64,000 nt of DNA from Bradyrhizobium sp. WSM1743 (GCF_000473065.1 NZ_AXAZ01000009.1:124001-188000), one strand, 5' to 3'. Numbered from the stretch's first letter, positions 10,462 through 19,415 are shown. Numbers and translations are program-made. The notes: generated by a model not told the origin, from the letters alone.

Positions 10462-11421
10462 CTAATGCCCGTCCGAAGCCTGGGCCCGGAAGTCGCCGGG
10501 GGCCATGCCATAGGCGGCGCTGAACACCCGGTAATAGGTCGCCAGGCTTTCGAAACCGCAGGAGGCCGCGATGTCGGCGATCAGCCGTTCCGGCGCCTCG
10601 CGCAGCAGGCGGCGGCTCTGTTTCAGGCGCTCGTCCGTCACGGTCTGCGAGAAGCTCTTCTCCGCCGTCTCGAACAGCATGTGCAGGTGACGCACGGATA
10701 CCTCGAGCAGGTCGGCCACCATGGTCGGCGCGAGATGGGGGTCCTGAAGATGGCGCGCGATCAGGCGCCGGGCCTGGGAAAGGCGGGCGGTTCGCAGCGC
10801 GGCCTGTCCGCGCCGGCTGCCGGGCCGCACGATGCCGCGCTCGATCTGCACGAGGTGGGCGAGTGCTTGGACGAGGGAGGTCGCGTCGAGCGCGACGTCA
10901 TCCGCTGCCTCATTGAGATCAGCAAAGCAGGCCCCGAGGAGGGGCGCCAGGGTGGGATCGCCGAACGTCCGGGGCGCCAGCTCGCGCATGCGCTTGTCCT
11001 GCGCCGGGATGCTGCTCATCGGGATCTTCAGGATCCGCAGGTGAAAGCCCTCGGCGCCCAGCGGCGCGGTGCGGTAGGGCAGGTCGGTATGGCTGGTGGC
11101 GAAGCTGCCGTTGGCAATTGAAAAGTCGCCCCCGCGCAAGCCGCCGAACCAACCGCCGCTGCCAAGCTGCTGGTAGACGCAGATCGCGTCACCCGGGGCG
11201 TTCGCGATGTCGGACGTGCTGCGCTCGACCGCGTAGGGCGAAGCCTTCAGCTCGACGAGGCCGGCGCCGCCAAGCTGACGCAGCGAGAATTCGCCGAAGA
11301 AGTCCGCGCGCCGTTCGCGTTCGAGCTCGGCGGTGACGCCGAACAATCCCTTGGAGCGCACCTCGCGCCAATAGTCGAAGCGCTCATGCGGCTCCACCTC
11401 GTCCGTACACCAGCGCAACAC
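10462..11421 (-). CDS. AraC family transcriptional regulator
   Basis: The C-terminal 100 residues carry the double helix-turn-helix of AraC/XylS regulators (MVADLLEVSVRHLHMLF and IADIAASCGFESLATYYRVFSAAYGMAPGDFR). The N-terminal 200 residues resemble the cupin-type AraC-binding-like domain seen in regulators that open with a FDYWRE segment. The length of 319 residues is normal. It lies downstream of the YadA-like module on the same strand, 141 bp past the secreted partner gene; whether it controls that module is unknown. Confidence 0.9.
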   Translation of the reverse strand: MLRWCTDEVEPHERFDYWREVRSKGLFGVTAELERERRADFFGEFSLRQLGGAGLVELKASPYAVERSTSDIANAPGDAICVYQQLGSGGWFGGLRGGDFSIANGSFATSHTDLPYRTAPLGAEGFHLRILKIPMSSIPAQDKRMRELAPRTFGDPTLAPLLGACFADLNEAADDVALDATSLVQALAHLVQIERGIVRPGSRRGQAALRTARLSQARRLIARHLQDPHLAPTMVADLLEVSVRHLHMLFETAEKSFSQTVTDERLKQSRRLLREAPERLIADIAASCGFESLATYYRVFSAAYGMAPGDFRAQASDGH

Positions 11422-11561
11422 GAAAGACTCCCCTTCGATGGTTTGGCCAAAGGAGCAGATTCACCCCAATTATTCCATAGGCGGGACGGCGAATGGACCG
11501 AAAGATCTGAAAGCGAAGCCCGAAACGCAGTCGTCGAGGCGGGCCAAGCCGGGACAGCATT

Positions 11562-12275
11562 TCATTGCCGAGTAGATGCTTCCTGCGGCTGGGGCGTCGG
11601 GTTCTGCGCGGCCTCCAATCTTGCCGGAGGTCCTTTCGCGGGCAGAGCTTTTGGCGGGGCTTTCGGACTCTGCATCTGCTTCTTGGGTTCGCTCTTTTGC
11701 TGCTCTTGAGCAACTGATGAAGCCTGGACAGGCGTGGTCGAGATATTGAGGCTCAGCAACTTCCACTGACGAGAGGAGGCTTCAAACACGAGATCGAACT
11801 TCACCTGCTGCGGACTCGTTGGAACATGGCCGGAAACGCGAAGGTGCCCGTCAGCGTCTATCTCAGGGGCGTTGGAAAGCTGAGGTGACAGCAGCATCAC
11901 ACTAAACAAGCTGAGATTGCTTCTCCGCATCTCTGCAAAAACGAGCGCAAGATCGGCGGATGTGTTTCTAATCTGGAACTCTCGTGAGGCGAGATCCCGC
12001 AGGACCGTGTAGTTTCCGGAATGGTTGGCATCGTTGAGCGTCAGCAATGTTGAACGCACCAACAGCAGGGCTTGGTCGAGCGGGACATGGAGCTTGGTTC
12101 GTACCGGCGCCGCGGGGGCTTTTTCGGTTGGGGCGGCGGCAGGAGCTGCACCGCCCGACGAGTTCTGGGAAGGAATGCTGGTCTGCGACCAAGCGCTGGT
12201 TGGCCGGAGGATCGCGATACAAAGCGCCAGGATCAAGGCGGCATAAAGCGGCGGGCGCAGCATGACAACTACCAT
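11562..12275 (-). CDS. Secreted protein of unknown function, partner of the YadA-like gene
   Basis: A 237-residue protein with a signal peptide (hydrophobic about residues 8-22, cleavage probably after SAWS). A Pro/Ala-rich linker follows, then a compact domain of about 110 residues (from KLHVPLDQALLL to QWKLLSLNI) whose helix-then-strand pattern recalls NTF2-like folds, and a Lys/Pro/Gln-rich tail. ATG 12275 overlaps the TAG that would end the frame-corrected YadA-like protein (ATGGTAG), which suggests coupling; ATG 12263 is an alternative start. I do not recognise the family. Periplasmic or cell-surface location is inferred. Confidence 0.65.
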   Translation of the reverse strand: MVVVMLRPPLYAALILALCIAILRPTSAWSQTSIPSQNSSGGAAPAAAPTEKAPAAPVRTKLHVPLDQALLLVRSTLLTLNDANHSGNYTVLRDLASREFQIRNTSADLALVFAEMRRSNLSLFSVMLLSPQLSNAPEIDADGHLRVSGHVPTSPQQVKFDLVFEASSRQWKLLSLNISTTPVQASSVAQEQQKSEPKKQMQSPKAPPKALPAKGPPARLEAAQNPTPQPQEASTRQ

Positions 12276-12327
12276 CCGACACGCAGGCCGGCGCGCGCGC
12301 CGACAAGGTTCTGATTGGTCGAGTAGC

Positions 12328-13377
12328 CTATGCCCCTGTGAACTGCAGATTGTCACTGAGACGGACCGCACCGTTGAGCGCTAGGCCGTTTTGTCCCTGA
12401 AAGTTGCCATAGTTCATCGTGAACGCCACGCGCTCGCTTGGGAGCACCGTTGGTACTCCTGCCATAGCCATTGCCATAGCGACGCCGGCCGTCGCTTTGG
12501 TGGTGCGATTTGAAATGTCGTCGATCCTGCCATTTACCCCCGCAAGCGCTTGATCGAACTGTCCTCCCAGTGCCGAGAGGCTGGCACCGACATAGCTTTT
12601 GTTTGCAGCATCCGTTCCCGCCAGCGGCGCGGCAACGTTCTGAATTCTGTTGCCGCCCATGCTGACCGAGGCGCCGGGTGATACCTGCAGTGCTGTCGTG
12701 ACGTTGGCCATGCCAATATTGGCGATAGTCATGTTGGCGGTAGTCATGTTGGCCGTCGCGATATTGGCAGTGGTCACGTTGGCAGTCGTAATCGTAGCCG
12801 TCGTCACGTTTGCGCTGGTTGCGGTAATCAGCGGAGTGTTGATTGAGGTGTTTGCCGTCAATGTGTCGGTCGTCAGATTGCCTGTATTGGTAATGCCATT
12901 GAACGTCGCGAGACCCGTCACGTTGAGGGTGCCTCCGATCGTGGCATTGCCCGTCGTGCTCAACGTGTCGGTAGAAATGTTCCCGGTGTTGTTGATGCCC
13001 GAGAAGTTCTGAGCGCCTGCAAAGGTGACCCCTCCGTTGAAGACGGCGTTTCCATTGAATGTAGCCGTCGTGCCGGTGGCAAAGGTCGAATTGCCATTGA
13101 CGTTCGTCGTGCCCGTTGTCGTCGTGCCGTCCACAGTCATGTCCTGTGCAGCATGAATACTGTCGCCGAAAAGCAAGGCGCCGCCGAAGAACGGGGTGAA
13201 GGGATTGGAGCAGTCGTCGTCCTGTACGACCAGGACTTGCTGTTCGCTGCCGTTTACGAAAGAACAAACGGCATGGATCGCATGAGCCGATCTGGGTGCC
13301 AGGAGGCACGCGGCGATGGCAAACAGCGGTCCCGAATTCTTCAATAATTGGCAGATCAAGCGTTGCTGGAATATCAT
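12328..13377 (-). CDS. YadA-anchor surface protein with repeat stalk; apparent frameshift near the end
   Basis: Starts at ATG 13377 with GGGAG 8 bases upstream. The signal peptide ends in SAHA. A small Cys-containing head follows (AVCSFVNGSEQQ, DDDC), then repeats of GN-x-TF type, then nine consecutive five-residue units of A-N-[VIM]-x-x type. At the end come MGGNRIQNVAAPLAGTDAANK and the YadA membrane-anchor start (GVAMAMAMAG, MNYGNFQGQNGLALN). This is the layout of a trimeric autotransporter adhesin. The frame stops at 12328, but the next frame continues GIGYSTNQNLVGARAGLRVGW to a stop at 12269, which is the missing last strand of the anchor. One base is lost in the GGGG run near 12335, or the sequence has an error there. 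Confidence 0.75.
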   Translation of the reverse strand: MIFQQRLICQLLKNSGPLFAIAACLLAPRSAHAIHAVCSFVNGSEQQVLVVQDDDCSNPFTPFFGGALLFGDSIHAAQDMTVDGTTTTGTTNVNGNSTFATGTTATFNGNAVFNGGVTFAGAQNFSGINNTGNISTDTLSTTGNATIGGTLNVTGLATFNGITNTGNLTTDTLTANTSINTPLITATSANVTTATITTANVTTANIATANMTTANMTIANIGMANVTTALQVSPGASVSMGGNRIQNVAAPLAGTDAANKSYVGASLSALGGQFDQALAGVNGRIDDISNRTTKATAGVAMAMAMAGVPTVLPSERVAFTMNYGNFQGQNGLALNGAVRLSDNLQFTGA

Positions 13378-13618
13378 TTGGAATCTCCCAGAAGCCGAGG
13401 ATGCAGTCTCTGAACCAGCTCGTCGTGCGTAGTCTCGCACAACGGTCGCGCATCTTCTGTCGTTGGCAGGCAACAGCGTTGTCGGATGGGTTGACGTAAG
13501 ACGAGTGAGGCTTTGCGACTTGCGTGTTCGCCCGATAAAGCGCGTCAGCATGCCGCAGGTTTTCGATGCCCCCGCGCTCACTTGATCTTATGCGAGCAGG
13601 ATTTTTGCTTTTTGCGAA

Positions 13619-14650
13619 GTGGGAGAGCCGGTCCGAATCTTGCAATCTCTGCGTGAATTGCTAATTTCGAAAACTCATTTGGAATGCATCGTCCCATGGC
13701 CCCCCGCCAGCGATTTTTCGCCGAGACGCTTCAGCACCGATGAACTGCCCGAGGGCGAGAGGCTCGCCCGATGGCGTGAGGAGTTCGGAAGGACGCTGGT
13801 ACGTGTAGATATCGAGTCCTTGTCGAACGATGTTCCGTTCAGGGCGGAGGCCGTGCTTCAAAACCTCCCGGGTGTGCGCCTCGCGTCCTGCGATGGCTCC
13901 GCGGCGCGCCTCGATCGCACGCGCGCGCTGGCTGCCGATCACGGGGACTGGATTGGATTGTTCGTCAATATGGGAGATGCTGCATCCGTATCCCAACGCG
14001 GCGCAGGGCTGGAGCTTGGACCGGGCGACGCAGCGTTCGTCCGCCCGGGAGAGGCTGCGGTGCTGTGTGGCACAAGACATCTCCATCTTCTTTTTCCGCG
14101 TGCTGCTCTGGCTCTGCGGACACACGATTTGGACAGCGCGGTCATGCGTCCGATTTCGCAGAACGATCCGGCGCTGCGGCTGCTTCTCGGTTACCTTGGC
14201 TTCATCCAGGGAGCGTCCGGTCTCGACGAGACCGCGCTGCGGCAAACAATTGTCAATCACATTCACGATTTCGCTGCGCTGGTGATCGGCGCAAACCGCG
14301 ATACACGACAACGGGCAAAGGGCGCCGCCGCGGCGGCACGATTGGCCGCGGCGATCGAGTTCATCGGAAAATCCTTTACAGATCCTGGCCTATCGCTGGC
14401 GAGTGTTGCCGATCGTCAACACATCTCGCCGCGCTATCTGCAGGAACTGTTGGAGAAGTCGGGGGCATCATTCACCGCGCGCGTGAACGAATTGAGGTTG
14501 AATCGGGCGTTTGCGCTCGTCATAAAATTCCCGGACCGGCCTGTATCCGAGATTGCGGCTCAGGTTGGATTTTCCAATGTCTCGCATTTCAATCGATTGT
14601 TCCGGAATCGGTTCGGCGATAGCCCGAGTGGGGTACGCGACCGTGCCTGA
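13619..14650 (+). CDS. AraC family transcriptional regulator, divergent from the YadA-like gene
   Basis: The C-terminal 100 residues form an AraC-type double helix-turn-helix (LASVADRQHISPRYLQELLE and VSEIAAQVGFSNVSHFNRLFRNRFGDSP). The N-terminal part has the DELPEGERLARWREEFGR segment of the AraC-binding-like family. The annotated start is GTG 13619; the first residues are poorly supported and a start nearer 13680 is possible. It is divergent from the YadA-like gene with a 241-bp shared upstream region, so it is the likely local regulator. Its effector is unknown. Confidence 0.85.
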   Translation: MGEPVRILQSLRELLISKTHLECIVPWPPASDFSPRRFSTDELPEGERLARWREEFGRTLVRVDIESLSNDVPFRAEAVLQNLPGVRLASCDGSAARLDRTRALAADHGDWIGLFVNMGDAASVSQRGAGLELGPGDAAFVRPGEAAVLCGTRHLHLLFPRAALALRTHDLDSAVMRPISQNDPALRLLLGYLGFIQGASGLDETALRQTIVNHIHDFAALVIGANRDTRQRAKGAAAAARLAAAIEFIGKSFTDPGLSLASVADRQHISPRYLQELLEKSGASFTARVNELRLNRAFALVIKFPDRPVSEIAAQVGFSNVSHFNRLFRNRFGDSPSGVRDRA

Positions 14651-14775
14651 CGGTTCTGGCCGATGGTCGGTCCCTCAAGGCCGCCGCCGACGGTAGGCGA
14701 TTGAACCGATCTGCCTAATTTGCACACTATCTATTGAGCATCTTGTCCAGAGATGCACGGGCAGGAACTTCACAC

Positions 14776-16287
14776 ATGACATGGGTGTCGTTTAAGGCAG
14801 CATTGGTTGTGGGCTTGGCGGCGCTGCTGGTGGGCACAGTGCCCGCCCAGGCCGAGAAGCGCGTCGCGCTGGTCGTCGGCAACAACGATTACAGGAACGT
14901 GCCGAAGCTGCTCAAGGCGGTCAACGACGCCCGCACCATGGGTGACACGCTGAAGCAGCTCGGCTTTTCGGTGATGGTCGCCGAGAACCAGAACCGGCAG
15001 CAATTCTCCGAGACGCTGCTCGCGTTCGACAAGGCGATTGAGCCGGGCGACACCGCATTCTTTTTCTATGCCGGCCACGGCTTCGAGATCGCCGGCCAGA
15101 ACTATTTGCTGCCGACCGACGTGCCGGCGGCGACGGAAGGACAGGAAGAGCTGGTGCGCGACGCCTCGATCCTGGCCGACCGCATTGTCGAGCGCCTCCA
15201 GAACAAGAAGGCGCGGACCTCCATCCTGGTGTTCGACGCCTGCCGCAACAACCCGTTCGAGCGCAAGGGGACCCGCGCGGTCGCCGGCGGCGGCGGGCTC
15301 GCGCCGATGACGCAGCTGCCCGAAGGCGTGTTCTCGGTGTTCTCGGCAGGTCCCCGCCAGACCGCGCTCGATCGTCTGTCCAATGACGACACCAACCCCA
15401 ATTCGGTGTTCACGCGCACTTTCGCCAGGGAGCTGCTGCAGCCCGGCGAGAACCTGGTGCAGGTGGCGCAGCGCACGCGCCGTCTGGTCAGCGAGATGGC
15501 CGACACCGTCAAGCACAGACAGGTGCCGGTCTATTTCGACCAGATGGTCGACGACGTCTTCCTGAGCGGCATGGCGAAGGATGCCGCCGCGCGACCGGCC
15601 GATCCGCTGCCACAGAAGCTCGCGGCGCTGCCGCCGGTGTCGGTGCCGCAGATGCCGAAGGAGGAGACGATCAACGCGCCGATCGCGAGCTTCTCGCGCC
15701 ACAATGGCGGCTGGAGCGTTACGTTCTCCTTCGCCGACCCGACGCTCGGCATTTCCTGGCGCATGGCAGGCAAGGGTGATTTCCGCGAGACCGGCTTCAT
15801 CGACACGCTCGATCCGCGCACGCGCAAGCGGATGCCGAACCCGTCGATCGAGCTGCCGCCGGATGCGCAGTCCGGCACCATCGAGGTCCGCTATGTCGAT
15901 CAGTCCGGCGAGATGCAGGGACCGTTCCCGATCAAGTTCGATCCCGAGGCCGCGCTGATCCGTGACCAGCGCAAGATCCTCGACATGACGTCGACGAGCT
16001 GGCTGTCGTTCCGCGAGTTCAACGGCCTATTGGTCTACTACACGCACCTCGTGTCCTACCGCTGCGCCATCCGCGAGGTGCGCATCGGCATCGACACCGC
16101 CGTGCCCAACCAGGTGCTGAAGATGTCGCCTTGCGACATGCGCGACCCCAGCGCGGTCAGCGCCGGCATGCCGCTCTACATGAAGCTCGCGCCAAGCACG
16201 AAATCCGTCTCGGTGGAGCTGACCTATCGCGACGGCAGCGTCTCGGAGATCAAGAGCTTTCGCAGCGCGAACCGGAGTAACAATTGA
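14776..16287 (+). CDS. Secreted caspase-family (orthocaspase, peptidase C14) protein
   Basis: A signal peptide (cleavage after VPAQA, about residue 26) is followed by a caspase p20-like domain. The catalytic dyad is visible as His101 in FFFYAGHGFEI and Cys156 in FDACRNNPF. The C-terminal 230 residues are beta-rich, without a motif I recognise. Export makes this a periplasmic or secreted relative of metacaspases; substrates are unknown. ATG 14776 is chosen (AGGA nearby, clean signal peptide) over TTG 14734. Bradyrhizobium genomes often hold several such proteins (from memory). Confidence 0.9.
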   Translation: MTWVSFKAALVVGLAALLVGTVPAQAEKRVALVVGNNDYRNVPKLLKAVNDARTMGDTLKQLGFSVMVAENQNRQQFSETLLAFDKAIEPGDTAFFFYAGHGFEIAGQNYLLPTDVPAATEGQEELVRDASILADRIVERLQNKKARTSILVFDACRNNPFERKGTRAVAGGGGLAPMTQLPEGVFSVFSAGPRQTALDRLSNDDTNPNSVFTRTFARELLQPGENLVQVAQRTRRLVSEMADTVKHRQVPVYFDQMVDDVFLSGMAKDAAARPADPLPQKLAALPPVSVPQMPKEETINAPIASFSRHNGGWSVTFSFADPTLGISWRMAGKGDFRETGFIDTLDPRTRKRMPNPSIELPPDAQSGTIEVRYVDQSGEMQGPFPIKFDPEAALIRDQRKILDMTSTSWLSFREFNGLLVYYTHLVSYRCAIREVRIGIDTAVPNQVLKMSPCDMRDPSAVSAGMPLYMKLAPSTKSVSVELTYRDGSVSEIKSFRSANRSNN

Positions 16288-16381
16288 TACGCTGTACGGG
16301 CGGCGGATTGTGCCGGGATCACCCTTACGAAGTGGACGAACTTAAATCGGACAGGCGAAGGCGAAAGTGCTAGAGCCGGGG

Positions 16382-16597
16382 ATGACAAAATTCATCATCG
16401 TCGCGTTCCTTACGACGCTTCCGGTTCTGGCGCAGACGATTCCAGTCCCCACACCGCCGCCACTCACCGACCGCGAGCGCGTCCAAGCAGACCGTGCGAA
16501 GGCCGCCGAGGATGAGAGAGTAGCTCCGATCACTCGACCATGGGATCGCGATGCCGATGGCAAGCGCCCATGGGAACGGAAGTCGTCAAAGCCCTGA
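16382..16597 (+). CDS. Small secreted protein, unknown
   Basis: A 71-residue protein with a signal peptide (MTKFIIVAFLTTLPVLAQ), followed by a short charged region rich in Pro, Arg and Asp (RERVQADRAKAAEDERV, PWDRDADGKRPWER). ATG 16382 follows GAGCCGGGG and gives a better signal peptide than GTG 16367. No known domain is seen. It lies between the caspase-like gene and a second small secreted protein on the same strand. Confidence 0.55.
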   Translation: MTKFIIVAFLTTLPVLAQTIPVPTPPPLTDRERVQADRAKAAEDERVAPITRPWDRDADGKRPWERKSSKP

Positions 16598-16676
16598 AGC
16601 AAGCGAACATCTATTCGTCGAGGAGGGAACAACTCCTCAGTTTTTTGGATTGTCTGTCAAACCAGGGAGACGATCT

Positions 16677-17099
16677 ATGATCCGCAAATCCATCCTCGTG
16701 ACGATCGCTTGTGCTGCACTTTCGACGGCGGCCTCTGCCCAAGGCGGCGGTGGTGCCGGAGGCGGCGGTGGTGCAGGTGCAGCGGCGGGCGCCGGCACGG
16801 GTACCGGTGGCGCCAGCGCGGGATCTGCGGCCAGCTCAGGTGTCGGAGTGGGCTCGTCATCCAGCGGCGCCAGCTCCGGGCCGTCGGCTCCCTCCGGGAT
16901 GGGAACGCATGACACCACCACAGGGGCCAACGTTAACACCAACATCGGCCAACCCAATGCGAACGTTCAGCCTCCGACTGCGAACGCCAAGACGCCGGCA
17001 GCCGCGCAAGCCGAGCGAAACATGGGCGTCGGCCACGCACCCAACGGGTTGCCGATCGGCAGTCCGGGCACCGGGACCAGCAACGAGGACCAGAAATAG
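16677..17099 (+). CDS. Gly/Ala/Ser-rich secreted protein, unknown
   Basis: AGGGAG lies just upstream of ATG 16677. The 140-residue product has a signal peptide ending STAASA, then a low-complexity stretch of Gly, Ala and Ser, then an Asn/Thr-rich part (NVNTNIGQPNANVQ) and a conserved-looking end (NMGVGHAPNGLPIGSPGTG). The composition suggests an extracellular or periplasmic unfolded protein. No enzymatic motif is present. A strong terminator follows at once. Confidence 0.7.
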   Translation: MIRKSILVTIACAALSTAASAQGGGGAGGGGGAGAAAGAGTGTGGASAGSAASSGVGVGSSSSGASSGPSAPSGMGTHDTTTGANVNTNIGQPNANVQPPTANAKTPAAAQAERNMGVGHAPNGLPIGSPGTGTSNEDQK

Positions 17100-17118
17100 T
17101 CTGGTCCCGTCTTCAGGC

Positions 17119-17146
17119 AAGGCCCGCGCTCTGCGGGCCTTTTTTG
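17119..17146 (+). terminator. Rho-independent terminator
   Basis: The stem AAGGCCCGC / GCGGGCCTT (17119-17127 and 17133-17141) is followed by a run of T, 20 bp after the stop of the Gly-rich protein gene. Confidence 0.92.
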
Positions 17147-17223
17147 TCGGGCGCTTAGCCTGAATCGCGCTAGTATCGTCCGGTATAGCTTGATCGATAC
17201 TCCCATCGCGGATTGCGTCTGCA

Positions 17224-18471
17224 ATGACGTCCGACCAACAACCTGACAGGACCATGAAAGTCCGCTGCTGCATCGTCGGCGGCGGCCCGGCCGGCATGAT
17301 GCTCGGCTATCTCCTGGGACGGGCAGGCATTGATGTCGTGGTGCTGGAAAAGCATGCGGATTTCTTCCGCGACTTCCGCGGCGATACAGTGCATCCCTCG
17401 ACACTTCAGGTGATGGACGAGCTCGGCCTGATCGACGGCTTCCTGAAGCTGCCGCATCAGCGCCTGCAGAAGATGGACGGCCTGTTTGGCGGCACGCCGG
17501 TGCGCATTGCCGATCTCAGCCGGCTCCATACCAAGTACCCCTTCATCGCCTTCATGCCGCAATGGGATTTCCTGAATTTCCTGCGCGAGGCCGGCCAGCG
17601 CTTTGCATCGCTCAAGGTGATGATGCGCACGGAGGCGGTGGATCTGATCCGCCGCGGCGAGACGGTTGCCGGCGTGCGGGCGAAGACGCCTGACGGCTTC
17701 ATTGACATCGAGGCTGATCTCACCATTGCCTGCGATGGCCGCCACTCGACGGTGCGCGAGCGCGCCGGCCTTGCGGTCGAGGAGATCGGCGCGCCGATGG
17801 ACGTGCTCTGGTTTCGCGCCGGCCGCAGGCCCGACGAGACCGAGAACGTGTTCGCGCGGATCGAGCCCGGCAAGATGATGATCACCTTCGACCGCGGCGA
17901 TTATTGGCAATGCGCCTATGTCATCGCCAAGGGACAGCACGAGGCGGTGAAGGCGAGGGGATTATCGGCGCTGCTCGACGATGTCGTGCGCATGGCGCCG
18001 ATCCTTCGGTCCGGCATCGCCGAGGTGAAGAGCTTCGACGACATCAAGCTGCTGACCGTCGCGATCAATCGCCTCAAACGCTGGACGCAGCCGGGTCTGC
18101 TGTGCATCGGCGACGCCGCGCATGCGATGTCGCCGGTCGGCGGCGCCGGCGTCAATCTCGCCGTGCAGGACGCGGTCGCGACTGCCAATCTGCTCGCGGA
18201 CAAGCTGCAACATGGCTGCCCGTCCGAGGATGAACTCGATGCTATCAGGCGTCGCCGCGAGTTTCCGGTGAAGATGACGCAAGCAATGCAGGTGATCGTG
18301 CAGAACAACATCATCAGTGGCGCTTTGCAGTCGGGCGATCGACCGCTGAAGGTGCCGCTGATCGTGCGCCTCATCACCGCGCTGCCGTGGCTGCAGGGCA
18401 TTCCGGCCCGCCTGCTGGCGCTCGGCGTGCGGCCCGAGCACGTGCATTCGCCGGCCGCGCCGGGATCGTAG
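17224..18471 (+). CDS. FAD-dependent monooxygenase (PHBH fold)
   Basis: Class A flavin monooxygenase of 415 residues: the Rossmann GxGxxG variant CCIVGGGPAGMMLGYLL near the N-terminus, the DG motif ACDGRHSTVR in the middle and the FAD ribityl motif CIGDAAHAMSPVGGAGVN near residue 295. These enzymes hydroxylate aromatic or polyketide-like substrates with NAD(P)H and oxygen. Substrate is not predictable and no pathway genes adjoin. The start may be ATG 17224 or the internal ATG at residue 11 (17254). Confidence 0.9.
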   Translation: MTSDQQPDRTMKVRCCIVGGGPAGMMLGYLLGRAGIDVVVLEKHADFFRDFRGDTVHPSTLQVMDELGLIDGFLKLPHQRLQKMDGLFGGTPVRIADLSRLHTKYPFIAFMPQWDFLNFLREAGQRFASLKVMMRTEAVDLIRRGETVAGVRAKTPDGFIDIEADLTIACDGRHSTVRERAGLAVEEIGAPMDVLWFRAGRRPDETENVFARIEPGKMMITFDRGDYWQCAYVIAKGQHEAVKARGLSALLDDVVRMAPILRSGIAEVKSFDDIKLLTVAINRLKRWTQPGLLCIGDAAHAMSPVGGAGVNLAVQDAVATANLLADKLQHGCPSEDELDAIRRRREFPVKMTQAMQVIVQNNIISGALQSGDRPLKVPLIVRLITALPWLQGIPARLLALGVRPEHVHSPAAPGS

Positions 18472-18650
18472 CGTAGGACTTCAGTAGGGATAACGCGGCG
18501 TGAAATCGCTCGCGATGCGTTGCGCGCGGGCAACAGCGCCAACGGATTGACGGCGCAGTGCGTGCCCAACCGCCACGTTAACCGTGTTGATTTCAATTTT
18601 AGTAAGAGCCGTCTGTGACCGTGCGCCCATCAAAGGACACGGGGTATGCC

Positions 18651-19415
18651 ATGCGTAATAAATTGATTGCCGCCTTCGCCTACACGACGGCCCTGGTTTC
18701 GACCGGCGCTGCTTCCGCCGCCGATCTCGGTGCGCGCTACACGAAAGCGCCCGCCTATGTCGAGCCGCTGTTCAACTGGACCGGCTTCTATGTCGGCGGC
18801 CACATCGGTGGCGCATGGACCAACGAGCAGTTCGTCAACAACGGCATCGGCGCACCGTTTGGCGATCTCATTCCGGGCGAGGGCTATCGTCAGCGCGGAT
18901 CAGGCATCATGGGCGGCGCCCAGATCGGCTACAACTGGCAGGCCAACAACTACGTGTTCGGCGTGGAAGGTACGATCTCCGGTCTCGACAACAAGGGCTC
19001 GCTCACGAACACTGTGTTCGGTGCCGGGGACGACGTGTTCTCCTGGCGCACCAACGTGCTCGCGACGATCCTCGGCCGCGCCGGCTTCGCCGTGCAGAAC
19101 AACCTGTTCTACATCAAGGGCGGCTATGCCGGCGCGAACAATCGGCTCTCGGTCAGCGACACCGTCGGTGTGTCGGGCTCCGGTGGACAGACCCATTGGG
19201 CCAACGGCTGGACTGTCGGCGCCGGCTGGGAATACGGCATCACCCGCAACTGGATCGTCGGCCTCGAATACAACTACGCGGCCTTCGGCAGCCAGACCTA
19301 TCAGCTCGGCGGCACCTCCGGAAACTACAGCTTCGATGCCAAGCCACGCGACATCCAGTGGGCCGTGGTGCGTGCGAGCTACAAGTTCGACGCCCCGACC
19401 ATCGCCCGTTACTGA
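18651..19415 (+). CDS. Omp25/RopB-like outer-membrane beta-barrel protein
   Basis: A signal peptide (MRNKLIAAFAYTT to ASA) is followed by ADLGARYTKAP and NWTGFYVGGHIGGAW, the hallmark N-terminus of the rhizobial Omp25/RopB 8-strand barrel family. The product of 254 residues ends in an alternating strand (WAVVRASYKFD) and ARY. ATG 18651 starts the signal peptide; the upstream start adds a hydrophilic stretch. It is probably a single-gene transcript closed by a terminator. A paralogue is at 20804-21580. Confidence 0.9.
   Translation: MRNKLIAAFAYTTALVSTGAASAADLGARYTKAPAYVEPLFNWTGFYVGGHIGGAWTNEQFVNNGIGAPFGDLIPGEGYRQRGSGIMGGAQIGYNWQANNYVFGVEGTISGLDNKGSLTNTVFGAGDDVFSWRTNVLATILGRAGFAVQNNLFYIKGGYAGANNRLSVSDTVGVSGSGGQTHWANGWTVGAGWEYGITRNWIVGLEYNYAAFGSQTYQLGGTSGNYSFDAKPRDIQWAVVRASYKFDAPTIARY

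Noticed and set aside
12328-12345. Programmed -1 frameshift for the YadA-like gene
   Set aside because: The GGGG context has no slippery heptamer that would keep codon-anticodon pairing; a mutation or sequencing error is simpler.
12692-12820. The 15-base repeats look like a short CRISPR or tandem array
   Set aside because: The units are degenerate and in frame with a secreted stalk protein, and there are no spacers.
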